Shown: piece by piece, positions 14,488-22,848 of the stretch
How positions within the stretch are numbered: the first letter of the stretch is position 1
Layout: each line of letters opens with the position of its first letter
Assembly (NCBI GenBank): GCA_017557605.1
Contig: JAFYYJ010000077.1
Span: 1-39,466 of the forward strand
DNA: 39,466 bases
Direction of reading: 5' to 3'
Source: Salinivirgaceae bacterium
GTDB taxonomy: Bacteria > Bacteroidota > Bacteroidia > Bacteroidales > SZUA-534
Translations under genes and position numbers: made by a program
The notes under the pieces: generated by a model
The model's database searches: none
Seen by the model: the letters and a program-made list of their open reading frames with translations, nothing else
What the model was told of the DNA's origin: nothing

Positions 14488-15963
14488 TTAAATCTCGCTG
14501 TGCACTTCACGGCCTTCAACATAAATGCCGCTCAACGGGCGGGCCGGGCACAGATTCTCGCATTTGCCGCAGCCAATGCAGCGCTCGGTGTTTATTGCCG
14601 GAATCTTGAGTGATGAGTCAGCCAGACTGTCGCTCGATACAAGCTGAATGGCTCCGGTGGGGCAGTTGCGGTAGCAGGCATCGCATTGAATGCCTTCGGA
14701 GCTAACCTTGCAGTTTTCTTTCACCCACACGGCGTAGCCTATTGATATTGATGCTTTTTCCGCTGTTTTGATAGGCAGGATGGCGTCGGTAGGACATACG
14801 GTTGTACATCTTACGCACTCGGGGCGGCAATATCCGCGCTCAAACGACATCTCAGGTTGCATCAAGTGCTCAATGTCAGTCGATGGGCGCAAGACTTGAT
14901 TCGGACATTCGGCCACGCAAAGCTGGCAGGCGGTGCAGTGGTCGGTGAAATGCTTCACGCTAACCGAGCCGGCCGGTTTGGGCGACACTTTTCTTTCGGG
15001 ACGCTGTTTGTCCTCAATAATCGCCAGACCACCGTCAACCTTTTGCTCTTGTGCCTTTACAGTTGTGGCTGCCAAAAACAGAGCGCTGATTGACAGGAAT
15101 TTGCGTTTTGATTTATCAACTTCGGCTCCTTCGTTTTGCGCCACGGTGCGCAGCTGGTAGCTTATAGCTCCGCGGTTGCAGCGGTCGATGCAGTCGAAGC
15201 AGGCAACGCAGCGGCTGTAGTCAATGGCGTGTTCTTTCGAGTTGATGCACGAAGCCTTGCAGTTGCGTCCGCACAATCCGCACGAGTTGCATTTCTCGGT
15301 GTCGATTACCGGCTTGTAGAGCGAGTATTTGGCAAAGAAACCCAAGATTGTTCCAACGGGGCACACTGTGTTGCACCAAGTGCGTCCGCCTCGCCAGGCC
15401 AGAACGGCAATCAGCACAAATGTTACGGCGGCTATGCCAAAGGTTAACAGGCTTTTAATCCATACATCGACAGAATAGAAGGCGTAGCTGCCTGCACGCT
15501 CGGCAATGTAAGCCAGAAGGTTGTTGCCAAGCTGATAAATTGGTGCGAACAGGTTTGAGGCGATTCGTCCGTAAGCGCTGTACGGAGCCACCAAATGTGC
15601 TATGAAACCGACACCCGGAGCCAGCAGTGTGGCGAGAAAAACAACCAGCACGCTATAACGCAACCATTTAATGGCTGGTGAATACGAGTAGCGGTTCTTC
15701 TTGCTTTTCTTGCCGAAATAGGCCACCACGTCCTGCATTACGCCGAGTGGACAGATGACAGAGCAGTAAACGCGTCCGAACAAAAATGTCAGCACCAGCA
15801 GAGCCACTACCACACCAACGTTGAGTGCCAGCAGAGCCGGAATAAACTGTATATCAGCCAACCAGCCGAAATATTTGTGGATGGTTCCTGTGAAATCGAG
15901 GAACAGCAGTGTTATCAGTGTATAGAAAACAACTGCCAATGTTATGCGGATGCGGCGTAGCAT
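14488..15963 (-). CDS. Membrane ferredoxin: NapH/YccM-like membrane part fused to NapG-like polyferredoxin
   Basis: A 491-residue protein. The first about 215 residues hold several membrane helices and two CxxxCP motifs (CSVICPLG, CNTVCPVG) typical of NapH/MauN/RdxA-type proteins. Next come CNSCGLCGRNC and CVACFDCIDRC (about 225-265), two 4Fe-4S sites. A second hydrophobic, signal-like segment with a Lys-Arg start (SKRKFLSISALFLAA, about 285-300) looks like the leader of a NapG-type protein. It is followed by CTACQLCVAEC, CVRCTTVCP, CDACYRNCP and CIGCGKCENLCP, up to four more clusters. It probably moves electrons between quinone or ferredoxin and a periplasmic or outer partner. No terminal reductase is adjacent, so the acceptor is unknown. 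A Dabb gene lies 53 bases upstream. Confidence 0.85.
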   Translation of the reverse strand: MLRRIRITLAVVFYTLITLLFLDFTGTIHKYFGWLADIQFIPALLALNVGVVVALLVLTFLFGRVYCSVICPLGVMQDVVAYFGKKSKKNRYSYSPAIKWLRYSVLVVFLATLLAPGVGFIAHLVAPYSAYGRIASNLFAPIYQLGNNLLAYIAERAGSYAFYSVDVWIKSLLTFGIAAVTFVLIAVLAWRGGRTWCNTVCPVGTILGFFAKYSLYKPVIDTEKCNSCGLCGRNCKASCINSKEHAIDYSRCVACFDCIDRCNRGAISYQLRTVAQNEGAEVDKSKRKFLSISALFLAATTVKAQEQKVDGGLAIIEDKQRPERKVSPKPAGSVSVKHFTDHCTACQLCVAECPNQVLRPSTDIEHLMQPEMSFERGYCRPECVRCTTVCPTDAILPIKTAEKASISIGYAVWVKENCKVSSEGIQCDACYRNCPTGAIQLVSSDSLADSSLKIPAINTERCIGCGKCENLCPARPLSGIYVEGREVHSEI

Positions 15964-16016
15964 ATTGTTGTTAAATGTTTAAAGTTTAATAATATATGAT
16001 TAATCGATTCGCCTAA

Positions 16017-16319
16017 TCATACCTCGTAATCGAGGCAGACGCGCAGCTTGGTGTTCGGCTTAACGGCACCTTCGGCAACGGCCACGTGGGCCGGATGCAC
16101 GGCGTAAGCCTTCAGCGCGTCGAAACTCTCAAGAGTTGAGTCGAGCATTACATCGGCGTTCGATGTTGGCAGTCCGTTTATGTTGACTTTGATTTCGACA
16201 AGACCGGGAACCTTACCAGCCAAACCTTCCAACCCCTTTTTTATTTCAGCTTTTGCGGCGTCTTTCTGCGCGTCAGAAAGTTCGTCTTTCAATTGCCAGA
16301 GAATAACGTGTTTTACCAT
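16017..16319 (-). CDS. Dabb family (stress-responsive A/B barrel) protein
   Basis: A 100-residue cytoplasmic protein of the dimeric alpha/beta-barrel fold. MVKHVILWQLKDE is the diagnostic first strand, with the family's conserved His4. PGLVEIKVNIN is the second strand, FDALKAYAVHPAHVAV carries the HPxH helix motif, and a final strand ends VCLDYEV. Members are known as stress-responsive proteins and, in some lineages, small cyclases or monooxygenase-like enzymes; the reaction here cannot be told. The gene reads toward the membrane ferredoxin gene with a 53-base gap, so it may share a transcript with it. Confidence 0.88.
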   Translation of the reverse strand: MVKHVILWQLKDELSDAQKDAAKAEIKKGLEGLAGKVPGLVEIKVNINGLPTSNADVMLDSTLESFDALKAYAVHPAHVAVAEGAVKPNTKLRVCLDYEV

Positions 16320-16476
16320 TTCTAATAGTTTTAATTGCTTGTTTATTTAGCGTTTGCATCAATGACAAACGTTGCGCAAAATAGTGTAAAAAAATGAAAA
16401 ACAGCATCGTCGGGTATTTTTCATTTTTCAAAATCAAATTTTTCAAAAAAAAGTGTCGGAAAATAGAGAGCAAGAG

Positions 16477-16484
16477 TATATTTG
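16477..16484 (+). promoter_or_regulatory. -7 box for the acidic-protein gene
   Basis: TATATTTG matches TAnnTTTG, 18 bases before the ATG at 16502. No good -33 box is seen, so the leader would be only about 11 bases. Confidence 0.5.
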
Positions 16485-16501
16485 TAGGTTGAAAAATATC
16501 A

Positions 16502-16771
16502 ATGATGAATCCTGCAGAGATTAAAAAGAAGGTTGAATTGCTTGAGCAGCAATTGTACACAGCGACATTGGAGACTTATCCGCGTATCGCGCGCGAATAT
16601 TCGTTTTGGGCAGAGAAACTGAACGAGATTGAGAAACCGGTGACAAAGAAGAAGTTGTCAGGTGGTGATGATGACGACGATGACGCTGAAGACGACGGTG
16701 AGGAGCTGAACTCGCAAGATGATGATTTGGACGGCGACGAGGCCGATGATGGCGACGATGATTTGATGTAG
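16502..16771 (+). CDS. Small protein with coiled-coil head and extremely acidic tail
   Basis: An 89-residue protein that I do not recognise. Residues 1-46 are helical and mixed-charge (EIKKKVELLEQQLYTATLE, REYSFWAEKLNEIEK), probably a short coiled coil. After a basic knot (TKKKLSGG), residues about 55-89 are nearly all Asp/Glu, with a run of six Asp. The coding sequence of the tail is GAT/GAC repeats. There are two adjacent ATGs (16502, 16505), so either may be used. It has its own promoter-like box and a strong terminator 117 bases past the stop. Acidic tails of this kind occur in DNA mimics, RNA-polymerase-associated proteins and chaperone-like proteins; no choice can be made here. It could also be a conserved Bacteroidales hypothetical. 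Confidence 0.7.
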   Translation: MMNPAEIKKKVELLEQQLYTATLETYPRIAREYSFWAEKLNEIEKPVTKKKLSGGDDDDDDAEDDGEELNSQDDDLDGDEADDGDDDLM

Positions 16772-16887
16772 CCGTCAGACCTATTTTTAACATTTCAAAG
16801 TCAAAATATCAGGTTGTGTTTGGGTTTAAGTAGGCTTATTGTACGTCAACACACTGGTAAAACTCTGATAATTAATCTAATACTAAG

Positions 16888-16931
16888 AACTTTTTTGCTT
16901 CAAAGAGGTTGAACGCAAAAAAGTTTTTTTT
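16888..16931 (+). terminator. Strong hairpin terminator upstream of the M23 operon
   Basis: An 11-bp stem AACTTTTTTGC/GCAAAAAAGTT plus five inner pairs (TTCAA/TTGAA) with one bulged C and loop AGAGG, followed by T's. It ends the acidic-protein transcript after an unusually long (about 117-base) 3' region in which I see no gene. Confidence 0.8.
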
Positions 16932-17012
16932 GTTGATAAGGTGTTGACGGAGCGGAATTTCAAGGTTGTTTTTTTGCTAATTTGCGTTTCGAAACAAATT
17001 GTTATTCTGTTT

Positions 17013-18737
17013 ATGAATATACTGAAAATGAGGAATATAGCAATCGCTTTGCTTTTGACAGCATTTTGCTTCCTTACACAATCCGCCACCGCACAACTCA
17101 AGTTGGATACTCTTGGTTGGAAATCGCCTCTGCGAATCCCTTTGTATTTGTCGGGCAATTTTGCCGAGCTTAGGAGCGGACATTTCCATGCCGGCCTCGA
17201 TTTGAAAACACAAGGCAAGGAGGGGTATCGGGTTTATGCCGTGAAGGATGGTTACATATCGCGCATCAAGGTGTCGCCAACCGGCTACGGTCATGCGGTT
17301 TACGTTATTCACCCCGACGGTTACACATCGGTTTATGGCCATTTGCGCGAGTATAACATTCAGATTGGCAGGTATGTACGCGCAGCTCAGTATAAGCAGA
17401 AGAGTTTTTCGGTCGATTTGTTTTTGAAGCCTGACGAGATGCCTGTCCGTGTGGGAGAGGTGCTTGGATTGTCGGGCAATACCGGCTCGTCGGGCGGTCC
17501 GCATCTGCATTTCGAAATCCGCGACACTCGCGACGCCTGTCCGCTTAACGGATTGTTTCTCGGCTTTGATATTAAGGACGATATAGCTCCGAGGATGACG
17601 CAGTTCTCGGTGTTTCCGGGAAATTCGACATCACAGGTTAAAGGCCAATATGCGCGGACTACAGTCAATATTCAAAAGCATGGAAAAATACACAAGCCTG
17701 TTGGCGCTGATACAATTCAAGTGTCAGGAACAGTGGGACTTGGCATAAAATGCGATGACTATCTGAATGGTTCGAACAACCGCTGCGGAGTTTATAAATT
17801 CGATGTTTGGGACGGCAACCAGATTGTGCTCACAATGCGTGTTGATGGGGTGCCTTTCGGACAGACAAAGTATGTGAGCAGCATTGCTGACTATGATGCT
17901 TTAATTAACAGTAATACAGTGGCTTATAGATTATTTGTGGAGAATAATAACCGCATTTCGCTTTATTCTAATCTGAAAAACCGGGGATATATAACGGTGC
18001 CAGTAGGAGTGGTGAAAAAAGTGAAAATCGACGCGTACGATGTTTACGGAAACAAATCAACTTTTGAGACATATCTTCAAGGTGTTCAGGCAAATAACGA
18101 CGCTCAAAAGCCAGAGGGAGAGTTGCTTTCGTGGCAAGACGCGCATAGATTCGATACCGCTGGAATTTCAATCGATTTTGGCAAAAACACCTTTTTCGAT
18201 TCAGTTTATTTCGATTTCAAAGTTGATACGAATATTGTAACGGGTTCATATTCACCGACATACAAAGTGGGCGACCTTGCGATACCATTAGTTAAGTCTT
18301 ATAACTTGAAAATCAAATGCTTGGGCGATAATATCCCGACGTCGAAACTGCTGATTGTGGCGGTGAACGGGACGCGCGTGTCGGCCATGGGAGGGAAGTA
18401 CAAAAATGGTTATGTGGAGGCATCTTTGGCGGGTTTCGGGACCTATCGTATTCAGGCTGACAGCGTTCCACCAACGATTAAAACTGTCGCAAATATGCCT
18501 GTTAACATGTTGAAATTCACGATTAGCGATAATTTGTCGGGCATAAAATCCTATTCGGCTTCAATAAACGGCGAATGGATTCTGTTGAAGTACGACCCGA
18601 AAACAAAATCGATAACCTACGAGGCCGATGAATATTTGAAAATGGCTGATTCATACCAACTTGAATTGATGGTTACCGACAATTGCGGCAATGTGGCCAA
18701 CTATTCGGAAAAACTGCCAAAAAACAAATTTCAGTAA
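17013..18737 (+). CDS. M23 (LytM-type) zinc metallopeptidase, periplasmic
   Basis: A 574-residue exported protein counted from the ATG at 17013; an ATG five codons later (17028) would serve as well. The reading extends in-frame to 16941, but a TAATTTG promoter-like box at about 16978-16984 and the signal peptide position argue against it. The signal peptide ends SATAQ (residue 28). The peptidase domain (about 40-175) is complete: Zn ligands His59 and Asp63 in HAGLD, and His164/His166 in GPHLHFEI, with GYGHAVYVIHPDGYTSVYGHL between. This is therefore likely an active murein endopeptidase. The remaining about 400 residues are beta-rich, possibly Ig-like repeats that tether it or control substrate access. 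Its stop overlaps the anmK start by one base (TAATG). Confidence 0.9.
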   Translation: MNILKMRNIAIALLLTAFCFLTQSATAQLKLDTLGWKSPLRIPLYLSGNFAELRSGHFHAGLDLKTQGKEGYRVYAVKDGYISRIKVSPTGYGHAVYVIHPDGYTSVYGHLREYNIQIGRYVRAAQYKQKSFSVDLFLKPDEMPVRVGEVLGLSGNTGSSGGPHLHFEIRDTRDACPLNGLFLGFDIKDDIAPRMTQFSVFPGNSTSQVKGQYARTTVNIQKHGKIHKPVGADTIQVSGTVGLGIKCDDYLNGSNNRCGVYKFDVWDGNQIVLTMRVDGVPFGQTKYVSSIADYDALINSNTVAYRLFVENNNRISLYSNLKNRGYITVPVGVVKKVKIDAYDVYGNKSTFETYLQGVQANNDAQKPEGELLSWQDAHRFDTAGISIDFGKNTFFDSVYFDFKVDTNIVTGSYSPTYKVGDLAIPLVKSYNLKIKCLGDNIPTSKLLIVAVNGTRVSAMGGKYKNGYVEASLAGFGTYRIQADSVPPTIKTVANMPVNMLKFTISDNLSGIKSYSASINGEWILLKYDPKTKSITYEADEYLKMADSYQLELMVTDNCGNVANYSEKLPKNKFQ

Positions 18738-19807
18738 TGCAAGACGTTGAGATAGAGGCTATTGGTATTATGTCGGGCACTTCGCTCGACGGCGTTGACA
18801 TTGTGGATTGCCATTTTATGTATTCTAATGGTGTTTGGGGGTATGATTTTTCGGATTGCAAAGTCTATCCTTATACGCCAGAAATGCTTGAGCGCCTGAA
18901 ACATAGCCACGAACTGAATGGGCACGACTTGGCGCAGCTCGATGTCGATTATGGTCGTTTTCTTGGTGGGTTGCTAAAGAAGTTTGTTGGGGAGCACAAT
19001 TGTCATCCTCGTTTTGTGGCAAGTCACGGCTACACGGTTTTTCACGAGCCGCAAAAAGGATTGACGCTGCAAATAGGCTCTGGTGCTCATATTGCGGCCG
19101 TTTCGGGAATCGACACTATTTGTGATTTCCGCACTAAAGATGTGGCTTTTGGCGGTAATGGTGCGCCGTTGGTGCCAATCGGTGATAAGCTGTTGTACGG
19201 TGATTCCTTCGATTACTGCCTGAATCTTGGCGGTTTTGCCAATATTTCGTTCGACGATGAGCAGGAACACCGCATAGCCTACGATATATGTCCGATGAAC
19301 ATTGTGGCCAATACGCTTACAAGGCGCATCGGTCTTGAGTTTGACAAAGGTGGCGAACTTGGCCGTAAAGGTATGGTTGATAAAGAGTTACTTGCCAAAC
19401 TGAACGCCCTACCTTATTATAAGCAACAGCCGCCAAAGTCGCTTGGACGGGAGTTCGTCGATGCAGAGATACTGCCGTTGTTCGGACAACGTACTGATAT
19501 TGAGAATCTTCTGGCAACATATTATCAGCACGCAGCATATCAGATTTCGCGAGCAATTGTGGGAAAAGAAGAAAAAAGTGTGCTGGTTACAGGTGGCGGC
19601 GCATTTAATGAGTATTTTATTGAATGTCTGAAAAATAGCACGCATCATTATATTGAAATTCCAAGTGAGCAAGAGATAGATTTCAAGGAGGCGATTATTT
19701 TTGCGTTTTTAGGTGTGCTGCGTTATTTTGGCTTTCCAAACTGTTTGAAAACAGTTACAGGGGCCGCTTGCGACAACATCGGCGGCGCAATATATCTCGC
19801 AAAGTAA
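18737..19807 (+). CDS. anmK: Anhydro-N-acetylmuramic acid kinase
   Basis: A 356-residue cytoplasmic enzyme. It opens and phosphorylates 1,6-anhydro-MurNAc from cell-wall turnover to MurNAc 6-phosphate. The ATP loop GIMSGTSLDGVD (10-21) is diagnostic. TKDVAFGGNGAPLVP carries the catalytic Asp; CLNLGGFANIS, FDKGGELGRKG and VLVTGGGAFNEYF are further family motifs. The start is at 18737 (the TAATG overlap); an upstream in-frame Met would lie inside the peptidase gene. Translational coupling to an M23 endopeptidase places cell-wall cutting and sugar salvage in one transcript. The length is typical. A MurQ etherase, the next recycling enzyme, is not in this window. Confidence 0.95.
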   Translation: MQDVEIEAIGIMSGTSLDGVDIVDCHFMYSNGVWGYDFSDCKVYPYTPEMLERLKHSHELNGHDLAQLDVDYGRFLGGLLKKFVGEHNCHPRFVASHGYTVFHEPQKGLTLQIGSGAHIAAVSGIDTICDFRTKDVAFGGNGAPLVPIGDKLLYGDSFDYCLNLGGFANISFDDEQEHRIAYDICPMNIVANTLTRRIGLEFDKGGELGRKGMVDKELLAKLNALPYYKQQPPKSLGREFVDAEILPLFGQRTDIENLLATYYQHAAYQISRAIVGKEEKSVLVTGGGAFNEYFIECLKNSTHHYIEIPSEQEIDFKEAIIFAFLGVLRYFGFPNCLKTVTGAACDNIGGAIYLAK

Positions 19808-19836
19808 ATGAATGTAAAACAATAAATTATATCGAT

Positions 19837-21591
19837 ATGAACTACAAAACTCTTTTAGCATTTGCTTTATCATTGGCAGCAGGGCAGACCTTGGCTTGCA
19901 CTAATTTTCTTGTAACGCCAGGCGCATCGGCCGACGGCTCGTCGATGGTGAGCTATGCGGCTGACTCTCACGTGCTTTACGGTGAGTTATATCACTGGCC
20001 TGCAGCAACTTATCCTGCAGGAACAATGCTCGATGTTTACGATTGGGACACAGGTAAGTATATGGGGCAGATTGAGCAAGCTGCCAAGACTTACAACGTT
20101 ATCGGCAATATGAATGAAAATCAGGTGGTTATAGGCGAGACAACTTATGGTGGTCGCGAGGAACTTTGGGGCGATTCTACAGCCATTATGGATTATGGTA
20201 GCTTGATTTACATTGCTTTACAGCGCTCAACGTCGGCACGCGAGGCTATCAAAGTTATGACCGAACTGGTTGCCAAATACGGTTATGCGAGTGAGGGCGA
20301 GTCATTCTCAATTGCCGACCCCAACGAGGTTTGGATTTTCGAATTGATTGGCAAGGGAATGGACATACAGAAGACCAAGAAAGGCTTGATTAACAAGAAT
20401 AAAGGCGCTGTTTGGGTGGCTCGTCAGATTCCTGATGGTTACGTGTGCGCCCACGCAAATCAGGCGCGAATCACCACTTTCCCGTGGAACGATGACCCGA
20501 CTTCGATTTCTTCGGAGCAGATGGACCGAATTTTCGACAAAAATGTCACCACTGTTTATGCTGCCGATGTGATGGATTTTGCGCGCTCAAAGGGCTATAT
20601 CAATGACAAGGTTAATAAGTCAAACTTCAGTTTTTCAGACACATACGCACCTATTGATTTTTCGGGTGCACGAGCTTGTGAGATTCGCGTTTGGGCTTTC
20701 TTCAACGATGTGGCTGAAGGTATGAATCAGTATTGGGAGTATGCCAAAGGCGATATAAAACATGATGCATCAACTGGTTATGCTAGCAATAGAATGCCGT
20801 TATGGGTTAAACCGAAGGCAAAAGTCACATTGTCGCAGATGATGCACAATATGCGTAATCACTTGGAAGGCACAGAGTTGGATATGTCGCAGGATGTGGG
20901 AGCGGGGCCTTGGCATTGCCCTTACCGCTGGCGTCCGATGGAATGGGAAGTCGACGGCAAAAAATACGTGAACGAGCGCACCACAGCCACGCAACAGACT
21001 GGTTTCTCGTTTGTGGCACAGTGCCGCGGCTGGCTGCCGAACAAGGTGGGTGGCTTGTTCTGGTTTGGAGTTGATGATGCGGGAAGTACCGTTTATTGTC
21101 CGATGTACACTTGTATGACTGCCGTGCCGCAGTCGATGGCGGTGGGCAACGGCTCGATAATGCAATTCTCTGAAACTTCGGCTTTCTACGTATTCAACCA
21201 GGTTTGCAATCTTGCATACACTCGCTACAGTCTGATTCACCCCGAAATTGAGGCAAAGCAGAGCGCATATGAGGCTAAATATCAGGCTTATGTGAAGGTT
21301 ATGGACAAGGCTGCCGTTGAGTTGGCTGCTGAAAATGCCGATTTGGCAACCGAATTTTTGACCGATTTCTCGGTGAACACCGCCGACCGTTTGGTTTCTG
21401 ACTGGCGCGAGTTATATAAATATTTGTTTGTCAAGTATATGGATGGCAATGTAAAGACTCCGCAGGCTGTTCCTGCAGGCTATAAATATTACGCGCCAAA
21501 AGTTGAATGGCCAGGCTACGATGAGAAATGGAAGCGCGCGGTTGTGAAGGACGCTGGTGAAAAATTGGAGATTCCTGAAGAATCTAAATAG
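19837..21591 (+). CDS. C69 family dipeptidase (PepD-like), exported
   Basis: A 584-residue protein. The start at 19837 puts a signal-like hydrophobic stretch (1-20) directly before Cys21, the N-terminal nucleophile of this Ntn-hydrolase family (ACTNFLVTPGASADGS). Cleavage after Ala20 would free the catalytic Cys. Conserved blocks include SYAADSH, NENQVVIGETTYGGRE, SFSIADPNEVWIFELIG and VCAHANQARI. A Cys after a signal peptide could also be read as a lipoprotein site, but the C69 context favours the catalytic reading. It hydrolyses dipeptides, probably in the periplasm. It follows anmK by 29 bases, so it fits a role in turning over peptides released from murein or from food protein. The final 80 or so residues are helical. 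Confidence 0.9.
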   Translation: MNYKTLLAFALSLAAGQTLACTNFLVTPGASADGSSMVSYAADSHVLYGELYHWPAATYPAGTMLDVYDWDTGKYMGQIEQAAKTYNVIGNMNENQVVIGETTYGGREELWGDSTAIMDYGSLIYIALQRSTSAREAIKVMTELVAKYGYASEGESFSIADPNEVWIFELIGKGMDIQKTKKGLINKNKGAVWVARQIPDGYVCAHANQARITTFPWNDDPTSISSEQMDRIFDKNVTTVYAADVMDFARSKGYINDKVNKSNFSFSDTYAPIDFSGARACEIRVWAFFNDVAEGMNQYWEYAKGDIKHDASTGYASNRMPLWVKPKAKVTLSQMMHNMRNHLEGTELDMSQDVGAGPWHCPYRWRPMEWEVDGKKYVNERTTATQQTGFSFVAQCRGWLPNKVGGLFWFGVDDAGSTVYCPMYTCMTAVPQSMAVGNGSIMQFSETSAFYVFNQVCNLAYTRYSLIHPEIEAKQSAYEAKYQAYVKVMDKAAVELAAENADLATEFLTDFSVNTADRLVSDWRELYKYLFVKYMDGNVKTPQAVPAGYKYYAPKVEWPGYDEKWKRAVVKDAGEKLEIPEESK

Positions 21592-21597
21592 CTGACT

Positions 21598-22830
21598 ATG
21601 AAGAAAAATCTCTCTTTAATTTTATTTGCGGTTTTTATTGCTATTGTTGTGGCTCAAGATGCGTATGTACGTCATTTGCGCGGCAAAAAAGTAGCACCGC
21701 GTATGTACACCGTTGTATTGTCTTTTGACGGATTCCGTTTTGATTATCAGGATATTGCGAGCACACCTAACTTCGATTCGATTCAGCGAAACGGGGTGCG
21801 CGCCGCCGGCTTGCAGCCAGTGTTCCCCTCACTAACTTTTGTCAATCATTACACAATGGCAACGGGCTTATACGCTGAAAATCATGGCATTGTGGCAAAT
21901 AATTTCTTCGACCGGGCATCACACAAATATTACAATATGTACGACAAGGCCACCACAACCGATAATTACTTCTATTTTGGTGAGCCAGTGTGGGTTACGG
22001 CCGAATCGCAGCGCATAAAAACTGCGGCTTATTCTTGGATAGGAGCCGATGTCGAGATTAAAGGCTACCGTCCGTCGCAGTGGAAGGCTTACGATGCAAA
22101 CGTACCTTATAAAGTTCGAATTGACAGCGTAATTAGCTGGTTGAGTTTGCCTTACAATCAACGTCCGCATCTGGCGATGTGCTATGTTGAAGAAGTTGAC
22201 AACATTGGTCATGGCAAAGGTCCCGATTCGCCTGAAATGATTGCGTCAATTCAGACAGCCGATAGCTTGATTGGTTATTTTATGCAGAAACTCAATCAGT
22301 TACCTTTTAGTGACTCAATCAATTTCATTGTTCTTTCGGACCACGGAATGGCACCAATATCTGATGAACAATCAATTGACCTTGAGCCTTTTATCAAGCC
22401 TGAATGGGTTGACACCGTCATCTGCTCGCCTGCCATTGCGCTGGCTTATTGCAAAAAAAATTGCGACGATTTGTTGGTACAGTCTTTACAACAAGTTAAA
22501 GGCTTGAGTGCTTGTAAGCGAGCCGATATTAACCCCGATTTTCATTATTCGGCCAGCAATAGGGTGGGCGATGTCGTTATCTTTGCAGATAGCTCTATTT
22601 GCTTGAAATATAAGCCTGCACGCTCATTGCCTTGCGGAATGCACGGCTATGACAATCGTAACCCGTTGATGAATGGTATTTTCTACGCTATCGGGCCCGA
22701 TTTCAAGAAAGGCTTTTCGGCGCCGCAGCTATACAATATTGACATCTACGAGCTGCTTTGCCGGGTTTTGGAAATCCAACCAGCCAAAAACGACGGGCAG
22801 TTTGAGCGGATTCAATCCGTTTTAAGGTGA
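21598..22830 (+). CDS. Ectonucleotide pyrophosphatase/phosphodiesterase-type hydrolase
   Basis: A 410-residue member of the alkaline phosphatase superfamily, NPP branch. An N-terminal hydrophobic segment (4-20) exports or anchors it. The two-metal active site is visible: Asp44 in LSFDGFR, nucleophile Thr80 with Asn83 in FPSLTFVNHYTM, EVDNIGHG and LSDHGM in the middle, and GMHGYDN near the end. Substrates may be nucleotide di- or triesters, or phospholipid head groups; the sequence does not tell. It starts 6 bases after the C69 dipeptidase, so it is the last gene of the M23-anmK-C69-NPP operon. Its stop is only 18 bases from the facing kinase gene, and no terminator is seen. Confidence 0.9.
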   Translation: MKKNLSLILFAVFIAIVVAQDAYVRHLRGKKVAPRMYTVVLSFDGFRFDYQDIASTPNFDSIQRNGVRAAGLQPVFPSLTFVNHYTMATGLYAENHGIVANNFFDRASHKYYNMYDKATTTDNYFYFGEPVWVTAESQRIKTAAYSWIGADVEIKGYRPSQWKAYDANVPYKVRIDSVISWLSLPYNQRPHLAMCYVEEVDNIGHGKGPDSPEMIASIQTADSLIGYFMQKLNQLPFSDSINFIVLSDHGMAPISDEQSIDLEPFIKPEWVDTVICSPAIALAYCKKNCDDLLVQSLQQVKGLSACKRADINPDFHYSASNRVGDVVIFADSSICLKYKPARSLPCGMHGYDNRNPLMNGIFYAIGPDFKKGFSAPQLYNIDIYELLCRVLEIQPAKNDGQFERIQSVLR

Positions 22831-22848
22831 TATTAGGTTGACTGCAAG

